Assembly: GCA_012962365.1 (NCBI GenBank)
Contig: DTXR01000063.1
Span: 1 to 6,893, forward strand
DNA length: 6,893 nt
Reading direction: 5' to 3'
Source: Chromatiaceae bacterium
Lineage (GTDB): Bacteria; Pseudomonadota; Gammaproteobacteria; Chromatiales; Chromatiaceae
Shown here: piece by piece, positions 1-5,296 of the stretch
How the letters are laid out: every line of letters starts with the position of its first letter
Numbering within the stretch: the first letter of the stretch is position 1
Translations under genes and position numbers: made by a program
Notes under the pieces: generated by a model
The model's database searches: none
The model's input: only the letters and a program-made list of their open reading frames with translations
Told to the model about the DNA's origin: nothing

Positions 1-191
1 ATACCTGAAGACCCCTTGGCACAGATCACACCCTTGTTGAGCGGATGGTCTGGGTTGCCCTGGATATACCGGATCTTGCCCTCTTCCAATGTCACGCGGA
101 TACCGCAACGGCAGGCGCACATATAGCAGGTAGTATTCTTGACCTCCACCCGCCCCATATCCTGGTCATTGTATTCCGTGGGATCCAGCAT
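1..191 (-). CDS. soeA: Molybdopterin oxidoreductase, SoeA-like sulfite dehydrogenase subunit A (N-terminus only, cut by the window edge)
   Basis: Only the first 63 codons are present; the gene continues beyond position 1. The residues contain a C-x2-C-x3-C-x27-C motif (C22, C25, C29, C57) followed by A58-K59-G60. This is the N-terminal [4Fe-4S] site of molybdopterin oxidoreductases of the CISM/DMSO-reductase superfamily, and K59 sits where the conserved Lys lies. An extra Cys (C27) gives the block CYMCACRCG, which I associate with SoeA-type proteins. There is no twin-arginine signal, so the enzyme should be cytoplasmic. That fits SoeA, the catalytic subunit of the SoeABC complex oxidising sulfite to sulfate on the cytoplasmic side of the membrane, better than Tat-exported PsrA/PhsA. 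The ATG at 191-189 is the first possible one, because an in-frame TGA lies at 203-201; the ribosome site is weak. The nearby globule gene supports a sulfur role. Another cytoplasmic CISM enzyme cannot be excluded from 63 residues. Confidence 0.72.
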   Translation of the reverse strand, partial: MLDPTEYNDQDMGRVEVKNTTCYMCACRCGIRVTLEEGKIRYIQGNPDHPLNKGVICAKGSSG

Positions 192-372
192 GTTTCCAGC
201 TCAGTAAAGAATCAGCGCGACAATTAATTAAGTATAATATTAGCTGAGTCTAATGTATACAAACGAGCACATATATCACGTAGTAAATACGTCTTTGATA
301 AAGTACAGGAAGCAGGCTGATTGCGGGGTTACTGGCATTTATAGCCGGGAAACGACCTGGTAGCTACTTTCC
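192..372. promoter_or_regulatory. AT-rich spacer between the regulator gene and soeA, probable soeA promoter region
   Basis: This 181-bp gap has no plausible gene. Read on the minus strand it should hold the soeA promoter. A TATACT (plus strand 231-236) resembles a -10 box, but no good -35 sits 16-18 nt upstream, so an activator may be needed. Short perfect dyads lie close together: ATTAG/CTAAT with a 6-nt spacer (239-254) and ACGTA/TACGT with a 5-nt spacer (278-292). These could be operators, but chance dyads are common in AT-rich DNA. Promoter placement is an inference. Confidence 0.4.
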
Positions 373-373
373 C
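347..373 (-). terminator. Weak hairpin at the end of the Crp/Fnr regulator gene
   Basis: GGGAAA (347-352) and TTTCCC (368-373) form a 6-bp stem around a 15-nt loop that contains the self-complementary TAGCTA. It begins on the last base of the stop codon of the regulator gene. There is no T-run after it, so it is at best a weak terminator or an mRNA-end stabiliser. Confidence 0.3.
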
Positions 374-1065
374 TAACAGCCACCACCACGCTGCAGTTTC
401 TCCAGGTCACGAACAGTAACCATGCGTCGGGAAACGGAAATCGCACCCTCACGTTCCAATGCATGGATGACGCGGGAAAAGGTTTCGGGGGTCAGATTCA
501 GAAGGGAAGCAGTATTCGCCTTGGTATCCGGCAGATCCACGGAAAGATTCGCTTCACCGATCTGACGTTTGTGTTCGATTTCCCGCAACAGGTAACCAAC
601 TACCCTTTCCCGGGACGTGAGCAGGCAGAACGCCTCCATGTCGGCAAACATGTTACACAGGCGCCTCGCCATGTTGCCCAGCATGAATTCGGCCGCCTTG
701 TGGTCGGTGCTAACCACCTTGTGGAAAGCGGAAGAAGAAACATGAAGCAGGCGACTGTCCACTAGGGCTTGCGAATAATAAGGCCACAGGCTGTCAGCAA
801 GCACAACCGATTCACCAAAACTCTGATGCCGGTGAACGATCTCCACGACTTTCTCCGTGCCACGCGAAGAAATGAACGCTAGCTTTATCTTGCCATCCAG
901 AACGAAATAAAATCCTTGAGCCGTATCCCCTTTTTGGAACAAACGCTCTCCTTTTTCAGCAACAACCTCCTTGGAGCCCTTTGATAGCAAGTACAACAAA
1001 TCCGACTCAAGATTCTCGAAGATTGGCATACGGTTCAGTAAGCCAGATATTGCAAACGCATCCAT
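373..1065 (-). CDS. Crp/Fnr-family transcription regulator, Dnr-like (no N-terminal Fe-S cysteines)
   Basis: This 230-residue protein has the Crp/Fnr layout. An N-terminal cyclic-nucleotide-type beta-roll covers roughly residues 15-120, with KGERLFQKGD and a following F-Y-F-V-L-D-G-K-I-K stretch. A dimerisation helix follows at about 125-160, then a C-terminal winged helix-turn-helix. The recognition helix contains E-T-F-S-R, the E-x-x-S-R pattern of FNR/Dnr proteins that read TTGAT half-sites. No cysteine cluster lies near the N-terminus, so it is not an oxygen-sensing [4Fe-4S] FNR. The overall sequence reminds me of Dnr-type NO/redox regulators, but the effector cannot be read from sequence. 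The start at 1065 (ATG) is chosen because GAGGAG (1072-1077) lies 6 nt upstream; the frame stays open to a TTG at 1131, which lacks such a site. The gene lies between the globule gene and soeA on the same strand, so control of sulfur or anaerobic respiration genes is plausible but inferred. Confidence 0.88.
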   Translation of the reverse strand: MDAFAISGLLNRMPIFENLESDLLYLLSKGSKEVVAEKGERLFQKGDTAQGFYFVLDGKIKLAFISSRGTEKVVEIVHRHQSFGESVVLADSLWPYYSQALVDSRLLHVSSSAFHKVVSTDHKAAEFMLGNMARRLCNMFADMEAFCLLTSRERVVGYLLREIEHKRQIGEANLSVDLPDTKANTASLLNLTPETFSRVIHALEREGAISVSRRMVTVRDLEKLQRGGGC

Positions 1066-1250
1066 CACACTCTCCTCGAACACAAGGTTGAAAACAAAAG
1101 CTTTCGCCTTGCCCGGCCCGGAAATATGCAACTATTCAGGCAGAACGTACCGCAGGCACTTTATATTATTGTTATCAAACTTTTTTACGCTAAAAAACAA
1201 CATCTTGCATTGATATTTCGCAACCAGGCATCTCTTTATGCAGCATAAAC
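1066..1250 (-). promoter_or_regulatory. Upstream region of the Crp/Fnr regulator with two imperfect FNR-type boxes
   Basis: Two sites match TTGAT-N4-ATCAA at 8 of 10 positions. One is at 1210-1223 (TTGAT, ATTT, CGCAA); the other is at 1165-1178, whose perfect half reads TTGAT on the minus strand. The regulator encoded downstream carries the E-x-x-S-R recognition helix that reads such half-sites, so autoregulation is possible. The DNA is AT-rich, so chance matches are a real alternative. No convincing -35/-10 pair was found. Confidence 0.35.
1235..1249. repeat. 15-bp palindrome upstream of the regulator gene
   Basis: TTTATGC (1235-1241), one central base, then GCATAAA (1243-1249): a perfect 7-bp inverted repeat. 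It abuts the terminator stem of the globule gene at 1251. It could be an operator for the regulator gene or simply extra structure after the terminator. Confidence 0.4.
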
Positions 1251-1286
1251 AATAAAGGGGCGCAACTTTCGTTGCCCCCCTTTATT
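1251..1286 (-). terminator. Intrinsic terminator of the sulfur globule gene
   Basis: Two 16-nt arms (1251-1266 and 1271-1286) are complementary except for one mismatch and close on a 4-nt loop. On the minus-strand RNA the loop reads GAAA, a stable GNRA tetraloop closed by C-G, and the 3' arm ends in CCCCUUUAUU followed by GUUUAU. It lies 17 bp past the stop of the globule gene and insulates the regulator gene from strong globule transcription. The near-symmetry could also stop plus-strand transcripts. Confidence 0.85.
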
Positions 1287-1303
1287 GCCGGATACTACTT
1301 TGC

Positions 1304-1657
1304 CTACTTCGCAGGCTGAGCCGGTGCCTGTGGCTGCGCAGGTGCTGCCGGTGCTACAGGAGGCGCGCCATAAGGGGCATATCCATAAGGCGCATATCCA
1401 TAGGGAGGATAGCCATAGGGGCCATAATAATCGTAGTAACGATTGTAGCCATATCCACGGCCATAACCGGAACCACGAGCACCGCCACTGAATCCGAAGC
1501 TGAAATCACCGGAGCCATCACCCCAGCCATCCCATGCGTCATCCCAGGCATTGTTGTGCCAGCCACGATCACCCCATGGGCCGCCCCACCAGGCGGAAGC
1601 AGAAGCGGAAGCGGCTACCAGAGCTGCAACCGCAGCAACCTTGATAACTTTTTTCAT
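1304..1657 (-). CDS. Sulfur globule protein (SgpA/CV1-like), secreted, Gly/Tyr/Trp-rich
   Basis: The product has 117 residues: a Sec signal peptide of about 22 residues (MKK start, Ala/Val core, ASASASA before the likely cut) and a mature part of about 95 residues. The mature part begins WWGGPWGD and has a Trp/Gly/Asp-rich segment and a Phe/Gly stretch (SFGFSGG). A Gly/Tyr-rich region (GYGRGYGYN) follows, then tandem Y-x-P-Y-G pentapeptides and a Pro/Ala/Gln tail ending in PAK. Small size, export signal and Gly/aromatic richness fit the envelope proteins around periplasmic sulfur globules of Allochromatium-type bacteria (SgpA/B/C). These proteins are structural, not enzymatic. The start at 1657 is chosen because GGAG lies 8 nt upstream; an in-frame ATG at 1663 would sit too close to it. 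The gene has its own promoter candidate and a strong terminator, so it is probably a single-gene unit. The Pro/Ala tail is the least typical part. A different low-complexity exported protein is possible, but soeA nearby supports the call. Confidence 0.82.
   Translation of the reverse strand: MKKVIKVAAVAALVAASASASAWWGGPWGDRGWHNNAWDDAWDGWGDGSGDFSFGFSGGARGSGYGRGYGYNRYYDYYGPYGYPPYGYAPYGYAPYGAPPVAPAAPAQPQAPAQPAK
1368..1427 (-). repeat. Four 15-bp tandem units inside the globule gene
   Basis: Units start at 1368, 1383, 1398 and 1413, each opening with CCATA on the plus strand. The first two differ at one base; the later ones diverge more. On the coding strand they encode repeated Y-(A/P/G)-P-Y-G pentapeptides. 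Such codon-phased repeats can expand or contract by slippage, which would alter protein length without a frameshift. Confidence 0.85.
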
Positions 1658-1821
1658 GATCATCTCTCCAATTGAATGAAACACAGTCTTGGAAGCTTGT
1701 GAATCACAATCGACAATTCCACGAAACTTCCCTTCATGGAACCACTGCTCAAGTCATGAAATCATGCATTTTCTCAATCAATGATTCCTTGTTGAAAGCA
1801 CTAATCAACTTCTTGTCTTTC
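1658..1821 (-). promoter_or_regulatory. Long AT-rich 5' leader of the sulfur globule mRNA, with dyads
   Basis: If the promoter at 1829-1857 is used, the transcript has a leader of roughly 160 nt. It contains several short dyads: GTTGA/TCAAC with a 9-nt spacer (1791-1809), CATGA/TCATG around a 2-nt loop and TTGTG/CACAA around a 3-nt loop. There is no gene in it. The ribosome site GGAGAG directly precedes the start region. The leader may stabilise an abundant structural-protein mRNA or hold an operator; this is inference. Confidence 0.35.
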
Positions 1822-1828
1822 TATGTTT

Positions 1829-1857
1829 AGTATTTGCTTTTTTTCTAATATAGTCAA
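1829..1857 (-). promoter_or_regulatory. Sigma70-type promoter candidate for the sulfur globule gene
   Basis: On the minus strand TTGACT (1857-1852, 5 of 6 to TTGACA) and AATACT (1834-1829, 4 of 6 to TATAAT) are separated by exactly 17 nt. The predicted start of transcription is near 1822. An inverted repeat AATTG/CAATT with a 7-nt spacer (1856-1872) overlaps the -35 edge and could bind a regulator. This is the best-matching promoter I found in the window. Confidence 0.55.
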
Positions 1858-1893
1858 TTGGAATTTTCAATTCATAAAACACCGATCATAGAC

Positions 1894-2634
1894 TTACTCA
1901 ACAAAGAAATCATCGTCTTCGATTTCCTGGTCTTTTCCATCGACAATCAAATGTTCTCTGCGCTGCATGTAGGAATCCCGAACAAAACTATAAGGATCCA
2001 ACGCAGCTGTTTGCAGAACCCGACTCGCCTTCAACAAATCAGCCCGTCGATCGACGTATCTAATGCCATATAATGACCAGCTGATCGTTGCACTGTCTAT
2101 TTGAGTATAGATCGGATTCACCACCCAGTCTCCGGCAAAGCCGATCGCGTCTCGTACACTGCTGGGTCCGATAACCGGCAATACCAGGTACGGACCACTG
2201 GAAAAGCCCCATTTGCCCAGCGTCTGTCCGAAATCTTCCTCATGCTTTTCCAAGCCCATCTTGCTGGCCACATCAAGAAATCCCAGAATACCGACGGTGC
2301 TGTTGACGCCAAAACGGCCCATGTCAGACAACGCTTCACCAAATTTGAACTGCAGCAGGTTGTTAAGGCTGATCTGCACATCCTCCAGGTTGGCGAAAAA
2401 GCGGGTGATGCCCCGGTCGACGGGCGCCGGCGTGATGGTTTGATAGCCCCGTGCCAACGGCCTTGCTACGTATTCATCCAGTTTTTCATTGAACGTGTAC
2501 ATGGAACGATTGAAAGGCTCCCAGGGATCCGATTGATCTGCGCCTGTCGTTGCACAGCCTGATCCAAGAAGGGCAATGACCAGTATGCCTGCCCAACACA
2601 ATGAATACCGTGCTGGAAATGATCGTAATCTCAT
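1894..2634 (-). CDS. mlaA: MlaA (VacJ) family outer-membrane lipoprotein, phospholipid asymmetry maintenance
   Basis: The 246-residue product starts with a lipoprotein signal: Arg-rich N-terminus, hydrophobic stretch, then LLGSGC with the lipidated Cys at residue 27. The -3 residue is Gly, which is not the usual lipobox residue. After a short linker comes the diagnostic MlaA opening [18 protein letters not shown], then [44 protein letters not shown] and [17 protein letters not shown]. The tail is acidic ([10 protein letters not shown]). MlaA sits in the outer membrane with porins and removes misplaced phospholipids from the outer leaflet, passing them to MlaC and the MlaFEDB ABC transporter. 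No other mla gene is nearby, which is common. The start at 2634 is preferred over the in-frame ATG at 2658 because AGGA (2641-2644) lies 6 nt upstream and the signal peptide then has a normal length. The gene is divergent from rnt. Confidence 0.95.
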   Translation of the reverse strand: MRLRSFPARYSLCWAGILVIALLGSGCATTGADQSDPWEPFNRSMYTFNEKLDEYVARPLARGYQTITPAPVDRGITRFFANLEDVQISLNNLLQFKFGEALSDMGRFGVNSTVGILGFLDVASKMGLEKHEEDFGQTLGKWGFSSGPYLVLPVIGPSSVRDAIGFAGDWVVNPIYTQIDSATISWSLYGIRYVDRRADLLKASRVLQTAALDPYSFVRDSYMQRREHLIVDGKDQEIEDDDFFVE

Positions 2635-2691
2635 CCGTCTTCCTGATGACAAATCCATCTGGACACTCTAATTTGCGCAAGGGAAATAAAA

Positions 2692-2697
2692 ATTGTA
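2692..2697 (-). promoter_or_regulatory. Extended -10 promoter candidate for mlaA
   Basis: On the minus strand TGCTACAAT gives TACAAT (5 of 6 to TATAAT) with an upstream TG at the extended -10 position. There is no good -35 at 17 nt. Transcription would begin near 2685, about 50 nt before the mlaA start. A perfect 10-bp palindrome AAACCGGTTT (2703-2712) lies just upstream of the -10 and could be a binding site. Confidence 0.4.
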
Positions 2698-2783
2698 GCA
2701 GTAAACCGGTTTCCATGACGGCAAAATGCCGGGCAATCAAGATCTTGTCGCCAAACCCAAAGCCATGCTTTATGCTTTCACCG

Positions 2784-3461
2784 ATGGAAACGAATCCACT
2801 CATACCTACTATCGACCGCCGCTTTCGCGGATTTCTTCCCGTGGTCGTCGATGTGGAAACCGCCGGATTCAATGCGGCTACAGATGCCTTGCTGGAGATT
2901 GCCGCAGTCATTATCGATATGGATGAACAGGGCTTCCTTCATCCCGGTAAGGCGGTTGACTGCCATGTGGAGCCTTTCCCCGGCGCCAATCTTGACCCCA
3001 AGGCCCTGGCCTTCACCGGCATCGACCCCCACCATCCGTTCCGCTTCGCCAAGCCGGAAAAAGAGGCATTGGAAGACGTATTCAAGCCCATTCGCCAGGC
3101 GATTAAGCAACACAATTGCAGCAGAGCCATTTTAGTCGGACACAATGCCTTTTTCGATCTTGGTTTTCTCGATGCTGCGGTGGAAAGAACCGGCATCAAG
3201 CGCAATCCCTTCCACCCCTTCAGCACGTTCGACACGGTATCCCTGGCCGGACTGGCCTATGGGCAGACCGTACTGGCAAAAGCCGTGGTGGCTGCCGGTA
3301 TCGAATGGGATGGCAACGAAGCCCATTCCGCTCTGTATGACACCCAAAAGACCGCGGAGCTGTTCTGCGCCGTGGTCAATCGGTGGCAGGAACTGACACT
3401 GTTGGCAGACACCGGGTCAGCCGCAGAAAACGCCACACCAGCCAGATCGCCGACAGGGTAA
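2784..3461 (+). CDS. rnt: Ribonuclease T (DEDDh 3'-5' exoribonuclease)
   Basis: From the ATG at 2784 the product has 225 residues and aligns by memory with E. coli RNase T residue for residue at its active site: D23 and E25 (DVETAGFN), D125 (GHNAFFD), H181 and D186 (HSALYD). These are the five DEDDh metal-binding and catalytic positions. Other shared blocks are [34 protein letters not shown] and GQTVLAKA. The enzyme works as a dimer, trims the 3' ends of tRNA (CCA turnover), 5S and 23S rRNA and small RNAs, and also acts on single-stranded DNA ends. An in-frame ATG at 2772 would add four residues; 2784 is chosen because the N-terminal length then equals that of E. coli, though no clear ribosome site precedes either. 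The C-terminus is about ten residues longer than E. coli and runs into the oppositely oriented MATE gene. It is the only plus-strand gene here. Confidence 0.95.
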   Translation: METNPLIPTIDRRFRGFLPVVVDVETAGFNAATDALLEIAAVIIDMDEQGFLHPGKAVDCHVEPFPGANLDPKALAFTGIDPHHPFRFAKPEKEALEDVFKPIRQAIKQHNCSRAILVGHNAFFDLGFLDAAVERTGIKRNPFHPFSTFDTVSLAGLAYGQTVLAKAVVAAGIEWDGNEAHSALYDTQKTAELFCAVVNRWQELTLLADTGSAAENATPARSPTG

Positions 3462-4734
3462 GCCCCGCAACCAGCCCCATCCACAGCCCTTGCGGGCCAA
3501 TCTGCCGCGAAAAGCCCAGATACCAGGACAGGGGCAAACCCCAGAGCCAGTACACAACCAACGTGATCATCATGGGGTAGAACGTATCCTTCATGCCCCG
3601 TAATGCACCGTTGGCGCTGATCTGTATGCCATCGGACAACTGGAAGATGGCCGCCATAAGCAGCAGTTTGACCGCCAGATCACGCACCTGAGGATCTGCG
3701 GTGTAGACAGCGACGATGTCCTGCGGAAACAGGAACAGCACACTCGCCGTCAGGGTCATGCAGGCAGCCGCGAAGCCAATGCCCACGAAGCCCCGGAAAC
3801 GCACCAGCCAGGTTCTGCCCTCACCCAGGGCATGCCCTACCCTCACCGTGGTGGCGGAGCTGATGCCCAGGGGAATCATGAACGCCATCGCAGCGACATT
3901 CAGCGCCACTTGGTGAGCGGCCACCTCAGTCACACCCAACTTGCCCATGAGCAGCGCCACCGCCGCAAACATGCCGACTTCCGCCACCAGCGACACGGCA
4001 ATGGGTGCTCCCACGCGCAGCATCTCCCGCGTTTTCCGCCATTCCCGCGCTTCTGCCGGCGTGATCCAGATAAAACGGTAGCGCCTGTGGCGCAGGATAT
4101 AGCCCAGGAGCAGGAACAACTGCAGCCACATGACCAGGGCCGTCGCCCAGCCTGCGCCTTCGGCGCCCATCGCAGGCACACCCAGCTTGCCAAACATGAA
4201 CACCCAGTTGGCCAGCACATTCGCCAGCAATGCAATCAGCTGGATTATCATCATGGGCTTGGTATAGCCAATGCCTTCGCTGAGAAAGCGCAACGCCAGA
4301 TAGCCCACGATCGCCGGCATCCCGAAAGAAACGGCCTTCACATAGGCTGCCGCCACCCGGGTGATGCCGTCATCCAGATGCAGCAGGAACAAGCCATGAG
4401 CCATCAGCCAGATACTGCCAACCGCCAGCACCGACAGAACCAGCACCGTTCTTCCTGCCTGCTCCATGAGATCACGAATCGCACCGAAACGCGCCGCCCC
4501 GAAAAAATGGGATGTCATGCTGGATACGGCCATCAGCAGCCCAACGCAGAACAGATAGGGCAGGATCCACAAATTGACGCCCACGGCGATGGCACCCAGA
4601 TCCAGCGGCCCCAAACGCCCGGCCATGACCGTATCCGTGAAGCCCATGGCCACCTGAGCCACCTGCGCGAGCACGATGGGGCCTGCCAACCTGGCGTTCA
4701 GTCGGATCTCCCTCTTCACTGAGCGGTAGTCCAA
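3376..4734 (-). CDS. NorM-type MATE family multidrug/Na+ or H+ antiporter
   Basis: The 452-residue product is highly hydrophobic, with about twelve membrane helices in two similar halves as in MATE transporters. It opens with a Leu/Ala-rich helix ending [16 protein letters not shown]. Three acidic residues correspond to cation-coupling positions known in NorM: D34 (GFTDT), E252 (VAEVGMF) and D368 (LSDGIQ). The second half shows [23 protein letters not shown] and RVGHALG, also typical. Function: export of cationic drugs or metabolites across the inner membrane driven by Na+ or H+. The start is uncertain: TTG at 4734 gives 452 residues with only a short GGA close upstream; GTG at 4719 would give 447. 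No good ATG exists, since the first in-frame Met lies inside helix 1. The gene begins just after a terminator behind grxD. Its last 28 codons overlap the end of rnt. Confidence 0.92.
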   Translation of the reverse strand: MDYRSVKREIRLNARLAGPIVLAQVAQVAMGFTDTVMAGRLGPLDLGAIAVGVNLWILPYLFCVGLLMAVSSMTSHFFGAARFGAIRDLMEQAGRTVLVLSVLAVGSIWLMAHGLFLLHLDDGITRVAAAYVKAVSFGMPAIVGYLALRFLSEGIGYTKPMMIIQLIALLANVLANWVFMFGKLGVPAMGAEGAGWATALVMWLQLFLLLGYILRHRRYRFIWITPAEAREWRKTREMLRVGAPIAVSLVAEVGMFAAVALLMGKLGVTEVAAHQVALNVAAMAFMIPLGISSATTVRVGHALGEGRTWLVRFRGFVGIGFAAACMTLTASVLFLFPQDIVAVYTADPQVRDLAVKLLLMAAIFQLSDGIQISANGALRGMKDTFYPMMITLVVYWLWGLPLSWYLGFSRQIGPQGLWMGLVAGLTLSAIWLVWRFLRLTRCLPTVSVPATD

Positions 4735-4756
4735 GTTTCCAAATCCCCAAAAATGG

Positions 4757-4780
4757 AAAAGGCGGGAAAACCCGCCTTTT
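4757..4780 (-). terminator. Strong intrinsic terminator behind grxD
   Basis: A perfect 10-bp inverted repeat, AAAAGGCGGG / CCCGCCTTTT, closes on a 4-nt loop. On the minus strand the stem ends in TTTT and is followed by CCATTTTT. It lies 22 bp after the grxD stop and ends 22 bp before the MATE start. The stem is nearly symmetric, so it may work in both directions, but there is no plus-strand gene running into it. Confidence 0.88.
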
Positions 4781-4802
4781 CGTTTTCATTCCGGAAAAGA
4801 AA

Positions 4803-5147
4803 TCAGCTGTTCTGATCCTCTTCCTGCGGCCATTTCTTTGCGGCTTCCTCGAGCATTTTCTTCAACTCACCACTGGCGTGAAGTTCCAGGGTAATGTCAC
4901 ATCCACCCACCAGTTCACCATCCACATATACCTGTGGGAAGGTTGGCCAGTCGGCAAACTTGGGCAAGTTCTCGAAAATCTCGGGGTCTGCCAGGATATT
5001 CACATAAGCAAACTTCTCACCACAGTCCTGCAGGGCGGCTGCCGCACGGGAGGAAAAACCACACTGGGGAAACTGGGGTGTCCCTTTCATGTAGATAATG
5101 ATGGGATTGCTCTCCACCTGTTCTTTGATTCTTTCTAATGGATCCAT
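4803..5147 (-). CDS. grxD: Monothiol CGFS glutaredoxin (Grx4/GrxD), Fe-S cluster carrier
   Basis: The 114-residue product is a full-length single-domain monothiol glutaredoxin. K21 and the C29-G-F-S motif (KGTPQFPQCGFSSRA) are the glutathione and [2Fe-2S] binding elements. WPTFPQVYVDGELVGGCDI carries the cis-Pro loop and the GGCD glutathione-binding block. Proteins of this family form glutathione-bridged [2Fe-2S] dimers or heterodimers with BolA and pass clusters on to targets; they are not general disulfide reductants. The C-terminus is charged and short. The ATG at 5147 fits the usual N-terminus; the upstream GAGAA is only a weak ribosome site. It lies downstream of rhlE in the same orientation with a 149-bp gap, and is followed by an intrinsic terminator. 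A cytoplasmic Fe-S carrier suits an organism with an Fe-S/Mo sulfite oxidase, but this family is near-universal in gammaproteobacteria. Confidence 0.96.
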   Translation of the reverse strand: MDPLERIKEQVESNPIIIYMKGTPQFPQCGFSSRAAAALQDCGEKFAYVNILADPEIFENLPKFADWPTFPQVYVDGELVGGCDITLELHASGELKKMLEEAAKKWPQEEDQNS

Positions 5148-5177
5148 GATTCTGTTCTCACTCGTTATTGGTAGGGA

Positions 5178-5208
5178 TACCGGAGCATTTTACCCCGGCA
5201 TTCCGGTA
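5178..5208 (-). promoter_or_regulatory. Stem-loop in the rhlE-grxD gap (grxD leader)
   Basis: TACCGGA (5178-5184) and TCCGGTA (5202-5208) form a perfect 7-bp stem with a 17-nt C/G-rich loop, about 30 bp upstream of the grxD start. No T-run follows on either strand, so a terminator is unlikely. It may be an operator or an mRNA hairpin of the grxD leader. The rest of the 149-bp gap shows no clear promoter and no credible gene. Confidence 0.45.
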
Positions 5209-5296
5209 CAACCAAGCAGGATTCGCCATTACTCCAAGACCGTACAATTCAACCACATATTTCATTGAAAAACGAAGGAAGATGACGGCGCCTGGA

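Noticed and set aside
463..765. Plus-strand 100-codon ORF antisense to the Crp/Fnr regulator
   Set aside because: It is a shadow of a clear regulator gene and has no ribosome site or recognisable motif.
1066..1131. Longer N-terminus of the Crp/Fnr regulator starting at a TTG (1131)
   Set aside because: The ATG at 1065 has a clear GAGGAG ribosome site and gives a family-typical length; the extension has no domain content.
1368..1427. Evenly spaced short repeats as a possible CRISPR array
   Set aside because: The units are 15 bp, contiguous without spacers and in phase with the codons of the globule protein.
2101..2562. Plus-strand 153-codon ORF antisense to mlaA
   Set aside because: mlaA is a full-length, well-conserved gene on the other strand; the antisense ORF shows no family features.
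3832..4722. Plus-strand 296-codon ORF antisense to the MATE gene
   Set aside because: The His/Gln/Arg-rich translation is the expected shadow of a hydrophobic membrane protein gene; no domain is recognisable.
5158..5265. Minus-strand 35-codon ORF between rhlE and grxD, starting MKYVVELYG
   Set aside because: It ends 10 bp before grxD, which is suggestive, but the ATG has no ribosome site and the protein matches nothing I recognise. The hairpin at 5178-5208 falls inside it and better explains the sequence.
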